Shown: positions 32,950 through 44,650 of the stretch, piece by piece | Position numbering within the stretch: the first letter of the stretch is position 1 | How the letters are laid out: the number at the start of each line of letters is the position of its first letter | DNA from: Amborella trichopoda | Lineage: Eukaryota; Streptophyta; Magnoliopsida; Amborellales; Amborellaceae | Assembly: GCF_000471905.2 (NCBI RefSeq) | Contig: NW_006494789.1 | Span: 6,344,966-6,408,965 of the forward strand | Reading direction: 5' to 3' | Length of the DNA stretch: 64,000 nucleotides | Translations under genes and position numbers: made by a program | Notes under the pieces: model-generated | The model's input: only the letters and a program-made list of their open reading frames with translations | What the model was told of the DNA's origin: nothing | Database searches by the model: none

Positions 32950-34098
32950 GCTAAGGCAAAGCCATGGTTCCATGATGTTGTCTCTGTTGAAAGATGGGTT
33001 GTACGCTGAAAAAGCCACCAAAAAAGATAAAGAAGCCCTTCGAAGATTTTCTAGGGGATTCTTAGTAAGAGGTGATCTCTTATTCAAAAAGTCCATCGAT
33101 GGGATCATTCTACGGTTCCTCGGTCAAGTACTGATGGAGTTGCACAATGAAGGAAGTCATTCTGGGGCAGCTGCCTTAGCTAAAAAAATTAGGCGCCAAG
33201 GTTATTACTGGACCACCATTACCGAAGACTACTGGAAGTTTGTTAGAGGTGTCCCAAATGTCAACTTTATGGAGACCTCATCCATGTACTGTCCGTATCA
33301 CTCAACTCAACACTGCCCGTATGGCCCTTCACCATGTGGGATATCATCGGAATGATATCTCCAAAAGCCTCAAACGACCACCGTTTTATATTAATGGCTA
33401 TAAAATACTTCACAAAATGGATAGAGGCAGCATCATTTGTTAAAATTGAAGGCCAACATGTTGCCCTTTTCATAAAGAACAATATCGTATTCAGATTCGG
33501 AGTTCCTGAGTTAATCATCACTGACAACGGATCCAATCTCAATGAAATGGTAACTAAGGTGTACCAAAAGTTTGGGATAATATGAAAATTCTCCACACCT
33601 TACTACCCTCAAGGAAACAGACAAGCAGAAGCTATAAATAAACGACTTCTCAAAATCATAGACAACTACTAGAAAGGAAAGATTGGCACAAAAAGTTAAA
33701 TGATGCCGTATGGGCCTACCGGATAATTGAGAAGACTCTTACTTGCATGACCCCATACTCATTGATGTATGGTATGGAAGCAGTGCAACCTATCGAGGCT
33801 GAGATACCATCTCTCCGAATCGTTATTCATTAAAATTAAGATGAGAAACAAAAGGTCGAAGCACGAATCGCTGCCCTCATTAATTTGGATGAAAAATGAC
33901 TACGAGCGACACAACATATCGTTGCTTACCAAAGTAANNNNNNNNNNNNNNNNNNNNCTTTCACACTACTGCAAATCCACCCCCTTTAGGAAAGTTACTC
34001 GAGTGCATGCAAGCAATTCTTATAAGATAAAAAATCAAGAGTGGTATGAACTCAACGACCCCATTAATGCAATGTATCTCATAAAATACTACCTATAA
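32950..34098 (+). pseudogene. Integrase of element B
   Basis: The N-terminal part (32972-33300) has LHNEGSHSGAAALAKKI and QGYYWTTI. The two Cys of the HHCC zinc site, expected after YWKFV, are replaced (RGVPNVN). The core has MWDIIGMISPK (first Asp), LMAIKYFTKWIEAASF, FRFGVPELIITDNGSN (second Asp) and STPYYPQGNRQAEAINKRLL (Glu). The C-terminal part shows SLMYGMEAVQPIEAEIPSL, is interrupted by 20 N at 33938-33957, and ends WYELNDPINAMYLIKYYL at a stop. Stops and shifts occur near 33585 and 33670-33770. Confidence 0.85.
33938..33957. other. Assembly gap of 20 N
   Basis: The N run lies in the C-terminal part of the B integrase. Flanking coding phrases on both sides belong to the same gene, but about 60-70 residues normally lie between them, so the true missing length is probably larger than 20 bases. 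Confidence 0.95.
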
Positions 34099-34111
34099 CA
34101 GGCTAAAAAAA

Positions 34112-34263
34112 GTGGTGAAAACTAGAAAAGGCATCACAAAGAAATATAAAAAAATAAAAACACAAAAAATGGAAGTGGTGAAAACCTGAAAAGGCATCAC
34201 AAACAAAATAAAAAAATAAAAAAACAAAAAAAAGGACTTGGTGAAAACCTGAAAAGGCATCAC
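34112..34263 (+). repeat. Post-pol repeat: three units, 63-bp period
   Basis: A 26-bp core beginning GTGGTGAAAACC and ending GGCATCAC occurs at 34112, 34175 and 34238, separated by A-rich spacers. It starts 14 bases after the pol stop codon. Confidence 0.8.
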
Positions 34264-36929
34264 GGGTAAAAGGAATAAAAAGATCTCCAAGAAGGAGCTT
34301 TTGATGCAAAACACTCAAGTACAAACAAGTAGTTACAAGTTCCAATAATACTGCAATAGCAGATCCTGAGGATGAAGACTTCTCTTAAACCTTGCAGGTT
34401 CTCAACATAACCAACTCAAAAAGATGTAGGAGAGTGACATGAATAGAAAAACGAAGTGATTTCGATGAATCTTTAAAAATGTTGAGACTCTTCAAGATGG
34501 AAGCCCAACAAGAATCCAGAGGGCTCTTCATGGATCCACGAAGCAGAGGATGAATTCTCCAAAGGTAAAAAGACAACTTCCTAATTTATGAGTTCTCACG
34601 ATCCCACATGGGAATCCTTTCATAATCTTTGGGTAGAATATAACAAAGAAAATGATAACCAAAGGGGCCACAGGTGGCAAAACTGTAAGGCCCATCCCTT
34701 TTGAAAATGTTGTTTCAATTTGATTGTTAAAAGCATTCATTTTAAAAAGCCTTCTCCTTTTATAAGGGACTTCCTTCATCACTACAAGGGTTAAACTGTT
34801 AGTCATCTGGCCTCATTCTTGAAGCCAACTTCCTATGTTTGTTATGAAGGCTTGAAACTAGTTAGGCACTCCATGGTTATATGAGTATAACTACCAACTA
34901 CACATATAGGAGATGGTGAACCTCGCCAATGACGAAATTGACTAATCTGGGAGCGTCTTTCACTCGACTAGATCCCCTAAGGAAAAATGAGGCAAGCTCA
35001 TCCCTGTGTGTGCATACGATGACCCATCGCTGGAAATTCGAAATGAAAATCCTATAACTAGGGAGATGGAGTTTGTAAAAATTTGTTTTTAAAAATGTGT
35101 GCAAAGAAAGTATGCCTCAATGAATGCCGCATACACATGAACATCAACCCCAAAGCTGGGGCAGCAAAGAAAAAACAAAAGAGGGGAAAGCATGAGAATA
35201 GGCAAGATAAACAAGAAAGGAAAGAGACATATATTTATATGTAATCCAAGGTCCATAATGATCTCAAAAAAAAAAGAAAAAGGGAAAGGTCTCATCATGG
35301 ATCCTGAATCCTCCTCAGCCACTGGGATACGAGTGCTCCCGTCTCCCTCCAACCTCTGTTCTACGCACCTCAAACTCCTCGTCATCTGAGTAGACACTTG
35401 AGATTGCAACTGACTCTGAACGGAAGATGGTTGTGGCACCCTCACATAAGGATTTGCATATGCTAAAGAAGGGTTACCACTCGCGGCCAATAGAACCCCT
35501 GACAATTTGCCACTTTTGTCTATAAGACCTTTTGCATTCAAAAGGCATTGTGGTCACTCTATCATGCCTAGAAATAAGGGGCAGTACTACTCACTCACAA
35601 CCCTCAAAAAGAAGAAATTGCACTCAGGGGTATTCTGGTCATTTTGAACTCATAGGTATTTTGGTCATTTTACATCCAAAAGGCATTGTGGTCTCTCTGC
35701 ATCCTTAAAAAAAAGGGGCAGTATTAATCACTCACAATTACCCTCAAAAAGAAGAAATGGTACTCAGGGGTATTCTAGTAATTTTGAGCTCAAGGGTTTT
35801 TTGGTCATTCTGCCCGCAAGACCCTTTTTCATGGTCTGTAGAAAGAAAAGATGATAAAGAAAATTTGACCTGAACTCATGAGCAAAAAGACTTTGTTTAA
35901 CATAAGAAATTAGGATGCAACCCAACTCTACACCATTCAAACAATTAACCAAACTCTTCACAAGCATCTCAGAGGAAACTCAAGAGTAGAGTCCACACAT
36001 ATTATAACATTCTTTCGAAACAGTGTCCAACCACAATTAAAATATCACATAAAATATTTTCAAATCATGGTCTACTTTGAAATTTAGGAAAAGAAAATCA
36101 CTATTTTTGCTAAGCAAAAATCAATGGCATGTCACTTTCAAAACCATCCAAAAAGAGGACAATCTCAATTTTTTACGCTAAGGCATTTCAACAAACATAT
36201 CATGATCATTTCCAAACATTCTTTGAAGCAAAAGAAATGTTACTAAAATAGATTTTTCACCAAGAATGAAAACATGACAATCAATGTTTTTTTAGTGAAT
36301 TACATAATTTAAACGAGTTTTTCAAAATCCGAAAAAGGAAAATCATTGTTTTCTAGCCAAAGTTAGTGGCATGCTAACCCCAACACCACCCAAATGGGAA
36401 CTACGCCAATACTCATTAAGATATTCATCAAGCATATCGAAAGTATGAATTTGTACCTTCTCTTAGTGCTTTGACTTGGAAATGTGATCCAACCCAAGCC
36501 CACTGACGCTCTCGGCCTTCCATTTTCGACCATCTATGAATCCCCAACTCAATAAAATGGGAATGCAATGTGGGAGTTTGGTGTAGAGAGGGAAAGTGGA
36601 GAAAGAAAGATAGAAGCTTAGAGGCAGGAAAAACGTCAAACTTGTGCGATATTAATGAGCCGAGATAGGAAAAACGTCAAACCCGTGTGATGTTAAAGAG
36701 CGGAGGCAGGTAATGTCTTGCCCCATATGAAGTAAAATGCTGGATGTGTTCATTGCACAACCACCCTATTCAATGTGTTCAAGGCACAACCACCTTGTTC
36801 AATGTGTTCAGAGCACAACTACCCTATTCAAATGTCTAGCCCCGTACGACGTTAAAGGTTGGGTATATCCAGTTCAACATGGAACTCGTGCGACATAAAA
36901 GTGCTGAGACAAGTACTGTCTAGCCCTCT
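34264..36929 (+). other. 3' noncoding region of B, first part
   Basis: No gene is recognised. A minus-strand frame of 150 codons at 35089-35541, starting MNAKGLIDKSGKLSG and rich in Gln/Ser, could be the end of an antisense extra ORF, but I recognise no domain. Direct repeats: a 138-bp duplication at 35540-35820, a 52-bp duplication at 36615-36715, and GCACAACCACCCTGTTCAATGTG units of 28-30 bp at about 36745-36835. Confidence 0.5.
35540..35820 (+). repeat. 138-bp direct duplication in the B 3' region
   Basis: AAAAGGCATTGTGGTC starts at 35540 and at 35678. Both copies continue through GGGGCAGTA, CTCAAAAAGAAGAAAT and CTCAGGGGTATTCT. Confidence 0.75.
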
Positions 36930-39145
36930 ATGATGTAAAATGTCGGATGTGTTCAGGGCACAACCACCCTGTCCAATGTTGTTCATGGCACAACCACCCT
37001 GTTCAATGTGTTCAAGGCACAACTACCTTGTTCAAATGTCTATCCCCGTATGACATAAAATGGTCGGGTGCATGGTCCATCGGTACATGATGTTAAACTG
37101 CTTAGAGGGCTCTATGGTTGCAGGAGTTAAAATTGCTAACCAAGTTTGTTTTTTAAATATCTTTCACTTTTCAAACTTTTCACTATATGTCTGTGATTTC
37201 AAAATATTTAATTTCTTTGTCAAAATTGTAACCTGTTCCTGCTCTGGGTTCTATTTCAAATCTCCCCCTACTTTTAAATTTTTTAAAACATTTTCTAAAA
37301 TGAAGGAGCTAGGACACCCTTATATGATGAATACAGTGTTGCCGCATTTATCGCGTTGCTGCCTCATCCCTCTCTTCGGATTCAACCAGACAAGTCTCTT
37401 CTTATAGAAGGCCTTTTCCTATAGATAGCCTTAGGAAACCCTAAGTAGATTAAAGAAAATGTCAGGGATAAAAATTTCAAACTGCAAAACCCATGAAGTT
37501 AAGTGGCTTCGAAAAAAAATCCAACTGGAGTTTCAAGCTTGTGTAACTCACCGATAACACCGGAAACCCTAGGAGGAAAAATGCCTTAGGTAGGTGAGTT
37601 CGATGAGCACAATGACTTGGAGGGATAGTTGGTGCCTCTTTTGACCATGTGACATCAAGATGACATATAAAATGTCTTCTTATCTTTGATGTTCACCTTC
37701 CCTTTGAAGGACGGGGAATCCCAAAGTGTCTACGTTTTTACCACTCGCTTGTCCCTCGAAGGACAGGGAGTGCCAAGGAGGAGCAGCTGAAGACACCCCA
37801 TTTTAAAACTGAAAAATTCTATAGTTTTTAAACCCTTAGGGCCACATTATCCTAGTAAACCCAAAATCCATAGTTCACATAGCATACCCTATGACCAGGA
37901 ACCTGCCTGCCTGCCTGAAACCCTGTTTTGACCCAGATTTATGTAAACACCCTGTTTTACCAAAAACATCATTGAAAATAGTAAATAAATCTGTTTTCAT
38001 CCAAATTTTCTCTGAGAGCTTCATAAGAGGCTAAGGAAAACACCCAAAGTGAAAAAAGGAAATTTGGACAAGTTATGAGTTGGGCAACACTAGTCATGTC
38101 GCCGAGCCTGGACTGGGCGACACTGGCAGTGTCTCCCAAGTCATTCCAGTTAATGTCCTGTTTTACCAAAATCCATAGTTCATCTCTGGCTCATCCTCGA
38201 TCATAACCCGTTCATGCGTGTGTCGAATCCCTTCCCTCTCTTACACTCGCCACTCATCACCAGAGAGCAACACTGGAGGAGGTACTGCATCTATATCTAC
38301 ATCATAAAATGTCGGATGTATTCTGGACACAACCACCCTCTTCAATGTTGTTTAAGTGACAACCACCCTGTTCAATGTCTTCAAGGCACAACCACCTTGT
38401 TCAAACGTCTATCCCCGTATGACATAAAAGGATTGGGTGTTTGGTCCATCACTGCATGATGCTAAACTACTTACAGGGCTCAATGGTTGCAGGAGTTAAA
38501 ACTGTTAACCAACTTTAATTTTCAAATATTGTTCTCTTTTCAAAATTTTCACTATATGTTTGTGATTTCAAAAACTTTAATTTCATTGTTAAAATCATAA
38601 CTTGTCCCTGCTCTGGGTTCTATTTCAAATCTCCCCCTACTTTCAAAATTTCTAAAACAAAGGAGCTTGGACACCCGTATATGATGAATACCGTGTTGAC
38701 GTGTTTATCGCTTTGCTGCCTTGTCTCTCTCTTCGGATTCAACCAAACAAGGCTCTTCCTATAGAAGGCCATTTCCTATAGATAGCCTTAGGAAACCCTA
38801 AGGAGAACAAAGAAAATGCTAGGGATAAAAATTTCAATCTGCAAAACATTTGAAGTTAAGTGGCATGTCAAGAAAATCCAACTCCAGTTTCAAGCTTGTG
38901 TAACTCACTGACAACGTCGAAAACCCTACGAGAAAAAATGCCCTAAATAGGTGAGTTCGATGAGCACAATGACTTGGAGGGATAGTTCGTGTGCCCTTTG
39001 ACAACTTGACGTCATGATGAAATTTAAAATGTCTACTTTATTTTTGACGTTCACTTGCCCCTCAAAGGACAAAGAACGCCAGAGTGTCTATTTCTTTGCC
39101 ACTCGCCTATCCCTCGAAGGACAGGGAGTGCTAAAGAGGGGCAAC
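36930..39145 (+). repeat. Direct duplication of the B 3' end (about 1357-bp offset)
   Basis: Copy 1 (36930-38190) holds CAACCACCCTGTTC repeats, CATGATGTTAAACTGCTT, AT-rich sequence, a CTCGAAGGACAGGGAGTG stretch, a purine tract (AAGGAGGAGCAGC) and a truncated LTR from 37788. Copy 2 (38287-39145) repeats all of this and leads into the full 3' LTR. The 100 bases between (38190-38286) match neither copy. The two copies differ at roughly one base in eight. Confidence 0.8.
37788..38190 (+). repeat. Truncated extra LTR of B
   Basis: TGAAGACACCCCATTTTAAAAC to about 38190 equals the first third of the B LTR, preceded by its own purine tract. It then jumps back to an earlier LTR phrase (AAAATCCATAGTTCA), which suggests template switching or unequal exchange. 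Confidence 0.8.
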
Positions 39146-40257
39146 CGTAGACTCCCCATTTTAAAACAGGAAAACTCTATGATTTATAAACCCTTAGGAC
39201 CACATTATCCTAGTAAACCAAAAATCCATAGTTTCGGAACTAGTTTGACTGCCCGAATCCTTGATTTGACCCAGATTTTTATAAACGCCATGTTTTACCA
39301 AAAAAATATTTAAAAATAGTACATAAATATGTTTTGATCCAAATTTTCTTTGAGAGCTTCATAAGAGGCTAAGGAAAATACCTAAAGTGAAACACGAAAT
39401 TTGGACAAGTTTTGAGTTGGGCGACATAGCGGGGTCACTGAGCTTGGACTGGGCAACACTAGCAATGTCGCCCACCTCGTTTTACCCCGAATTGAGATTT
39501 TCAGTATTTTAGGCGACACCAGGCATGTCGCCCGGGTGACACCAGCCATGTCTCCCAGATCTGAGACCTCTAAAACACGTTATTGACTAATTTTTTTGGT
39601 TGGTTACGGGAAGATATTCCCCCCAACAAATCCCCCCCCGCTCTTTTAGCATCCTTTTAGGAAAATTTAGAGGGGGAAGGAGAGAGAAACAAGGAGACTT
39701 TAGAAAAGGAAACACTAGAGAGAGAAAACCCCTAGCAGACAAAAAGAAACAGAAGAGATAGACATCGAAAACCTGAGGAAGTTACAGGAGAGAAAACCTT
39801 GGAAATTGCATCAACAAACCTTAGCTCGCTGAGTAAAACCCCAGATATACCCTTAGGACACAGACCAGATCTACCCTTAGGACATAAAAACCTAAATCAA
39901 AGCCTTCGTACCAAAGAGATTTACTGATAAACATTCGACTCAGAGAGACAAAAGATGACCAATTCTGATACTGGTGTCCCCCAGAAGAGTCAGGACTCTC
40001 GGGCCATCTGGCCAGGTTCAATATCATTTATTTCCTTTTCTTCTTATTTCATTATTTTAATTTTATTTTGATTCGTTTTTGTTAATTTTATTTAAGATGG
40101 CATTTTGGACGCTCTAGATCATGCTAGCCCTACCCGTATCTGGCCTCATCTCTGAATTCTATTTGTCCCACTTTCTTTACCACTCTTTTAATTCATTTTC
40201 ATTTAGTTTAAGGTGTTAAAATTCATCAGAAGATCTGTCTGATTTTCATCATAAACA
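39146..40257 (+). repeat. 3' LTR of element B
   Basis: It starts CGTAGACTCCCC (mutated TG) after the purine tract AAAGAGGGGCAACC at 39133-39146 and ends CATCATAAACA. It is 1112 bp, lacking the U3 duplication of the 5' LTR. Confidence 0.9.
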
Positions 40258-40262
40258 AGGAG
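40258..40262. repeat. Right target-site duplication AGGAG of element B
   Basis: It matches 24077-24081 and is followed by A2 gag-leader sequence AAAAGAAG. Confidence 0.85.
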
Positions 40263-41039
40263 AAAAGAAGATGGGACTAGCTCTTGATACTATCTGGGTC
40301 GGGAGCAAGTGGTGGCCTGAGAAGGTGGCACGTGTACGCCCCTTGAAGTAGCATTCCAGGTGATCTGAGGGACGCTCGGGCTCAAACAAATGGTTTGACC
40401 TCAGGAGGCCGAGAACTGCAAGTACGTGTCAGTTAGGGAGCAGGTGGAAGCCTGCTCTTTACAGGGTGCACAAGTGTGTGCTGAGAGGAAGAACAAAGAG
40501 GTCGTCTTTCATGTGCTTGGGTTAGCACCGCAGGGGCACTGCCCTGAGCAGTGAGATGCATATCCACGCGCACAGGTTTCGACTTGAGGACACATGATCC
40601 TAAACTTCTACTTGAGGTAGAACAAGGGCTTCCCTAAGGTGTTACTCGAGTGGATGACATGCGAGCCTTAGTGTGTGTGTGTGAGGTGGAGGCCCCAGGG
40701 TCTCTTCCTCGATGTGTCGAGCCTCTAAACACAGAGACTCCAGGTGGTGCAAGAATGTGGGGGGTGGCCATACGGCGACTCACAGGGGCAACGGTAATTT
40801 GTTTGCCTTTTACAGAAAGGGGCTGGGCAGCCTTTTGGTGTACCTCGACAATACGATCGACAAATTGACCTGTCGGTGACAGGGTGCATGCTATGAGTGG
40901 AAACAAATGTGCTACCAATGCAGGGTGCCTTTGTGGAAGTTCCACCAGGGCGAAGAAATGGGGAGTGAGGGACCTTTAAGTCCCTTCGCACGCCTATCCA
41001 AGTTAAGACCTGGGAGCTAAAAACTAGGTCCTTTCTCAA
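40263..41039 (-). pseudogene. Gag of A2, N-terminal part (5' of the B insertion)
   Basis: ATG at 41039 starts MRKDLVFSSQVLTWIGVRRD. The following GGTSTKAPCIGS is also found in A1 (12833 on). The frame has shifts and ends at the B insertion; the protein continues at 24081. The region is Ser/Pro/His-rich and would be the disordered N-terminal part of the long Tat gag. Confidence 0.7.
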
Positions 41040-41218
41040 AAGGAAAGTTGGGAATGAAGTTCAAGGAACTTGTTCCCGGGGAAGTTTGCGAATGCAAGGA
41101 TTAGAAAATCCCCGATTTGGATAAATGGGTTGAAGAACCCAAAATTCATGTGGTGTGTCAAAACAGAAAACAAAAGGAGGAACTAGTCAAACAAGGTCGA
41201 TCCGACTAAGGGTAGTAC

Positions 41219-41237
41219 GTCCCTAGTGGAGTCGCCA
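41219..41237 (-). promoter_or_regulatory. Primer-binding site of A2
   Basis: The minus strand reads TGGCGACTCCACTAGGGAC, identical to the A1 site and three bases from the LTR end. Confidence 0.8.
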
Positions 41238-42309
41238 TGTTGGTTAGGTGCCTCAATCTCGCCCTTCGAATTTGGATGATCTGGTGGCATGCATCTCGGG
41301 TTTCGGGGGAACCTGGGACTTTTGAGATCGTTTTCTTGAGAACCTCACTTAGGAGCTAGACCTGATGTACCAACCGATAAGAGAGGAATTTAAGGTGGGT
41401 TCAAGAGTTACTCGGGTTAGCTCGTGTGGGCACCCTCTTAGATCATGAAGAAATCCCCACAGTCCTACAACTTTGGGATCTCCTCCCTTAGCATGTATTC
41501 TCCTGTTTCCGCAATCACACACACATGGCTAATTTTACTTGACAAGTGGACCTAATGACCCGACCTTGTCTTTGGGTGAATGTACACAAGGCATGCACAT
41601 TCAAAGGAGAAAGGAGAAGAGATGATGAGATGAGGGTTGGGAGAAGAAAGAAGAGAGAAGAAGAAAAGAAAGAGACATTTGACCAAGTAACTAGCCTAGC
41701 ACAGTGGCTAGATTGGTATGATGATTGACCTGACGTGGTAGCAAGATGGGCACGGTAACGAGATTGGCAGGACGATAGTACTACTCAATGATAGAACACA
41801 AACATCGATCAACCTTGTATAATGGCTAGTTCGACGTGGCAGCAAGGCAGGCACGGTAACTTAGACTGGCACGACGGTAATACTGCTCGGCGACGAGACT
41901 ATCGTGACAGTGCTAGACTTGTCCTTTGGTCAAATGAGTGAGGAAGGAGAAGAAGAAAGAGGGAGATAATGGATGAGAAGAACAGAGAGAGAAAAGACGA
42001 GAGAGAAAGGAAGAGGGAACAAAGAAGAGAGAGGCGAGCTAAGATGAAGAAGAGAAAAAGGAGAGAGAAAAGAAGAGAGGGAAAGAAGAGAGAGGAGAAA
42101 AGAAGAGAGAGAAAGAATATGGACGGTGATGGAATTTAGCTGTCCATGATGGAGGAAAAAGGAAGAGGAAAGGAAAGTAGAGAGAGAAAAAAGGAAAGAA
42201 GAGATGGCAAAAGAAAGTGAGGAGATAAACTAAGAAAGAGCCAGAGGAGAAAGAAGGACTGAGAGAGAAGGAGATTGGGAAAGAGAGAAGAAAATAAGGA
42301 ATGAGGAGA

Positions 42310-43150
42310 GGAAATAGATGTGCACGGTGCTACCACCGTCGTGGATGTCAAAGAGGAAGGAATAAGAAAAGAGGTACGCATCATGCTTCCACCGCTGTGG
42401 GTGTCAGAGGGAGAAGAAAACAGAGAGAGAGATATGTGCACAGTGTTTCCATCACCGTTCATGTTCAGATCGAGAGAGATAGAGAGAAGAAAGAAGGAGA
42501 AGAGGAAGAAGAAGAAGAGAAAGAAGAAGATGCACATGACGTTGCCATCACCGTGTGCGTGAGACAGAGAAAATAGAGAGCAAAGAGAACGTACAAGGCG
42601 TTGCCATCACCGTGTGTGTGAGAGATGGAGAGGAGAGAGGAAATTGCACACGAGGTTGCCATCACCGTGAGATAGAGAAAATAGAGAGAGAATAGAACGA
42701 ACATGGTGTTGCCATCGTTGTGTCTGAGGTAGAAAAGAAGAGAGAGAAGAAGATGCACATGGCATTGCTATCTCTATGTGTGAGAAAGAAAAGAATACGC
42801 ACACGGCACTACCATCACTGTGTGTGAGAAACAGAAGAAAAGAGAAGAAGATGCACGCGATGTTGCCATTGTCGTGTGTGAGATAGAGAAGATAGAGAGA
42901 AGAAGACACACATGGCATTGGCATCATTGTGTGTGAGATAGAGAAGATAGAGAGAGAGGTCCGTGCATGGTGCTGTCATCTCCATGCACATTCAGTCATA
43001 GAAGAACAGAAAGAAAGATCTTGAAGAAGAAAAATGAGAGAGAATGAGACACACAAACGCTGCCATCACCGTGAGGGTTAAAGAAAGAGAAGAAAAAATA
43101 TGGCATACATGACTCTGCCACATCCGTGGACGTTCATAGAGAAAAGGAGA
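42310..43150 (-). repeat. Leader hairpin array of the A2 5' LTR, CACACGG type
   Basis: About 13 units of 45-65 bp, with arms like CACACGG and CTGTGTG around GTTGCCATCA and GAGA-rich spacers. Arm variants change together in several units (CACATGG with CTATGTG, CACACGG with CTGTGTG). The stem bases differ from those of the 3' LTR of the same element (ACACAGTCG). Confidence 0.7.
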
Positions 43151-43390
43151 GAAAACATGAGAGAATAAGTAAGAAAGAAAAGAGATAGGGAAGAGAGGAG
43201 GACAGAGAAAGAGAGAGACGAGAAGAGGAGAGAAAATTACCTTATCGAAGGGTACACGCCTCTTTCTTCTCTCTCCTCTCTCTCCCTCCAAGGAACACTC
43301 ACAAACTCAAAGAAAAAGCACAAACTTTATTAATCCATTAAACGGGAATCAGGGAAGAACTTGCCACCTTTATAATTAGGTTTAACATGT

Positions 43391-43397
43391 ATTTATA
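43391..43397 (-). promoter_or_regulatory. TATA box of the A2 5' LTR
   Basis: The minus strand reads CATGTTTGGGCCC, then TATAAAT. The spacing is as in the other A LTRs. Confidence 0.65.
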
Positions 43398-44650
43398 AAA
43401 ATGGGCCCAAACATGGGTGGATGCTCAAACACTATCTAGTTCATGATAATTACAATTTAATTGAATTAAAATAAATTAAAAAAATGGGTGCAAAAGGACT
43501 ATTTTTCCCTTGCCTAACAATTCGTAGAATTTCAAATTAGTCCCTACTGTTGCCCTAGAACTTGCGTGATCTTTCGTGAGTGATCCGAGGTTGCTCTAGT
43601 GCCCGTTTGATCGAAAGATGATTGTTTTCTTATAGGGCTTAGCATGACGATCGATTCGATACCAACTTCAAGCCATGGATAGTGCTTTAAGCCACGATCA
43701 TGCGACTTGGAATTTGGACGATTCTTGAAAACTTCGGATCGATAGTGTGCTTGTTTCTTTATGTTTCTTTACGATTTCTTCACTGTAGCACACTAAACAT
43801 AATGTCATGATTACATGGCAACAAACGCAGCTTGATTTTGTTTTCGGACGAAGATTTTGCAACTTTGGAGTTTTGGCCGGAATATGGAATTCTTCGCAGT
43901 TCGATGCCTTCATATGCTAAATCCGACCATTCATCTTGTTTGGGGTTCTGACAAGAGATATCCTTAGACCTTACAGATGTGATGGAACTGGTCTCATGTC
44001 AATTTTATGCACGAGAGCCGTGATTTGGCCATTCGAGCAAGGCGTGTTGCTGCTGATTTTCCTGTAACTTTCTTCACGGATCTGCAACTCCTCTCTAGCT
44101 TTTCTTTCTGCTCGAGCATCATCACGGGGTATGCCATAGATCAAAACGCTCGCCTTGATGAGAAGAACATGCTCACAAAATTTGAGCATGATCCAACTTA
44201 GGACGAATGAGATATGGACCCCAAATGTCACTACCCGAGGCTGCAAGGAGGCCACATGAGAATAGTGTGCAGCCTACCCCTTTTCAGTATTTTACCCAGA
44301 ACTTTATCCTAGAGTGCCCGATTAAGTCAAAACTTGATGCACTGTGTCGGATCCAATGGTGATGGTCTCACAGCTATTTGACACACCGAAAATATAGTTC
44401 TAGTTGCGAGGTATGTTTTAGGGTGCTAGAGACTAATTTTTTGAGATTGTTTCTTTGTCTGCACTACCTTAGACATGTATGATTGTGACGAAATGTGATA
44501 GGTTCCCTTTTGAAGTGATTAAGAAGATTTCTACCCGTTTTGGAGAAATTCTGAGAGTGTCGAGAATTCCACTGTATGTCATGGCTTTATTTACCGGCTT
44601 GCTCTTTATTCCGCATCAGGGACCAAGGTGCCGAAAAATGTCTTCAAACA

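Larger units (their letters stand above)
24082..40257 (+). mobile_element. Element B: complete but dead Tat-lineage retrotransposon, nested in A2 gag
   Basis: The element is 16.2 kb: 5' LTR 24082-25346, primer site 25350-25366, repeat-rich leader to 26877, gag 26878-29090, protease 29470-30060, RT/RNase H/archaeal RNase H 30490-32900, integrase 32950-34098, about 5 kb of 3' noncoding DNA with a duplicated 3' end, and 3' LTR 39146-40257. It is bounded by AGGAG. The flanks rejoin the A2 gag: sequence left of 24082 and right of 40262 matches the continuous A3 region around 55380-55500. Confidence 0.9.
14122..44650 (-). mobile_element. Element A2: internally deleted Tat element carrying nested element B
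   Basis: Right to left: 5' LTR (44650-41241), primer site, gag (41039 to 40263, then 24081 to 22103 after the B insertion), integrase tail (22098-21527), 3' noncoding region with arrays and an antisense promoter (21500 to about 17250), and 3' LTR (to 14122). Everything from protease through the integrase core is missing. The flanks do not show a matching target duplication (GAGCA on the left, CTTGT on the right), which the shared-LTR observation may explain. Confidence 0.75.
41241..44650 (-). repeat. 5' LTR of A2
   Basis: The LTR is 3.4 kb, from TGGTTAGGTGCCTCAATCTC to CTTCAAACA in + orientation. It holds the GGAATTTAAGGTGGGTTC block, a hairpin array (42310-43150), a GA tract, the TATA box at 43391, the CCCGATTAAG block and the U3 start. 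Its right neighbour is not random flank but the mobile-domain ORF that elsewhere adjoins the 3' LTR. Confidence 0.8.

Noticed and set aside
35089-35541. 150-codon minus-strand frame in the B 3' region as a gene
   Set aside because: It could be the tail of an antisense extra ORF, but there is no domain or second copy to support it; kept only as a note in the noncoding feature.
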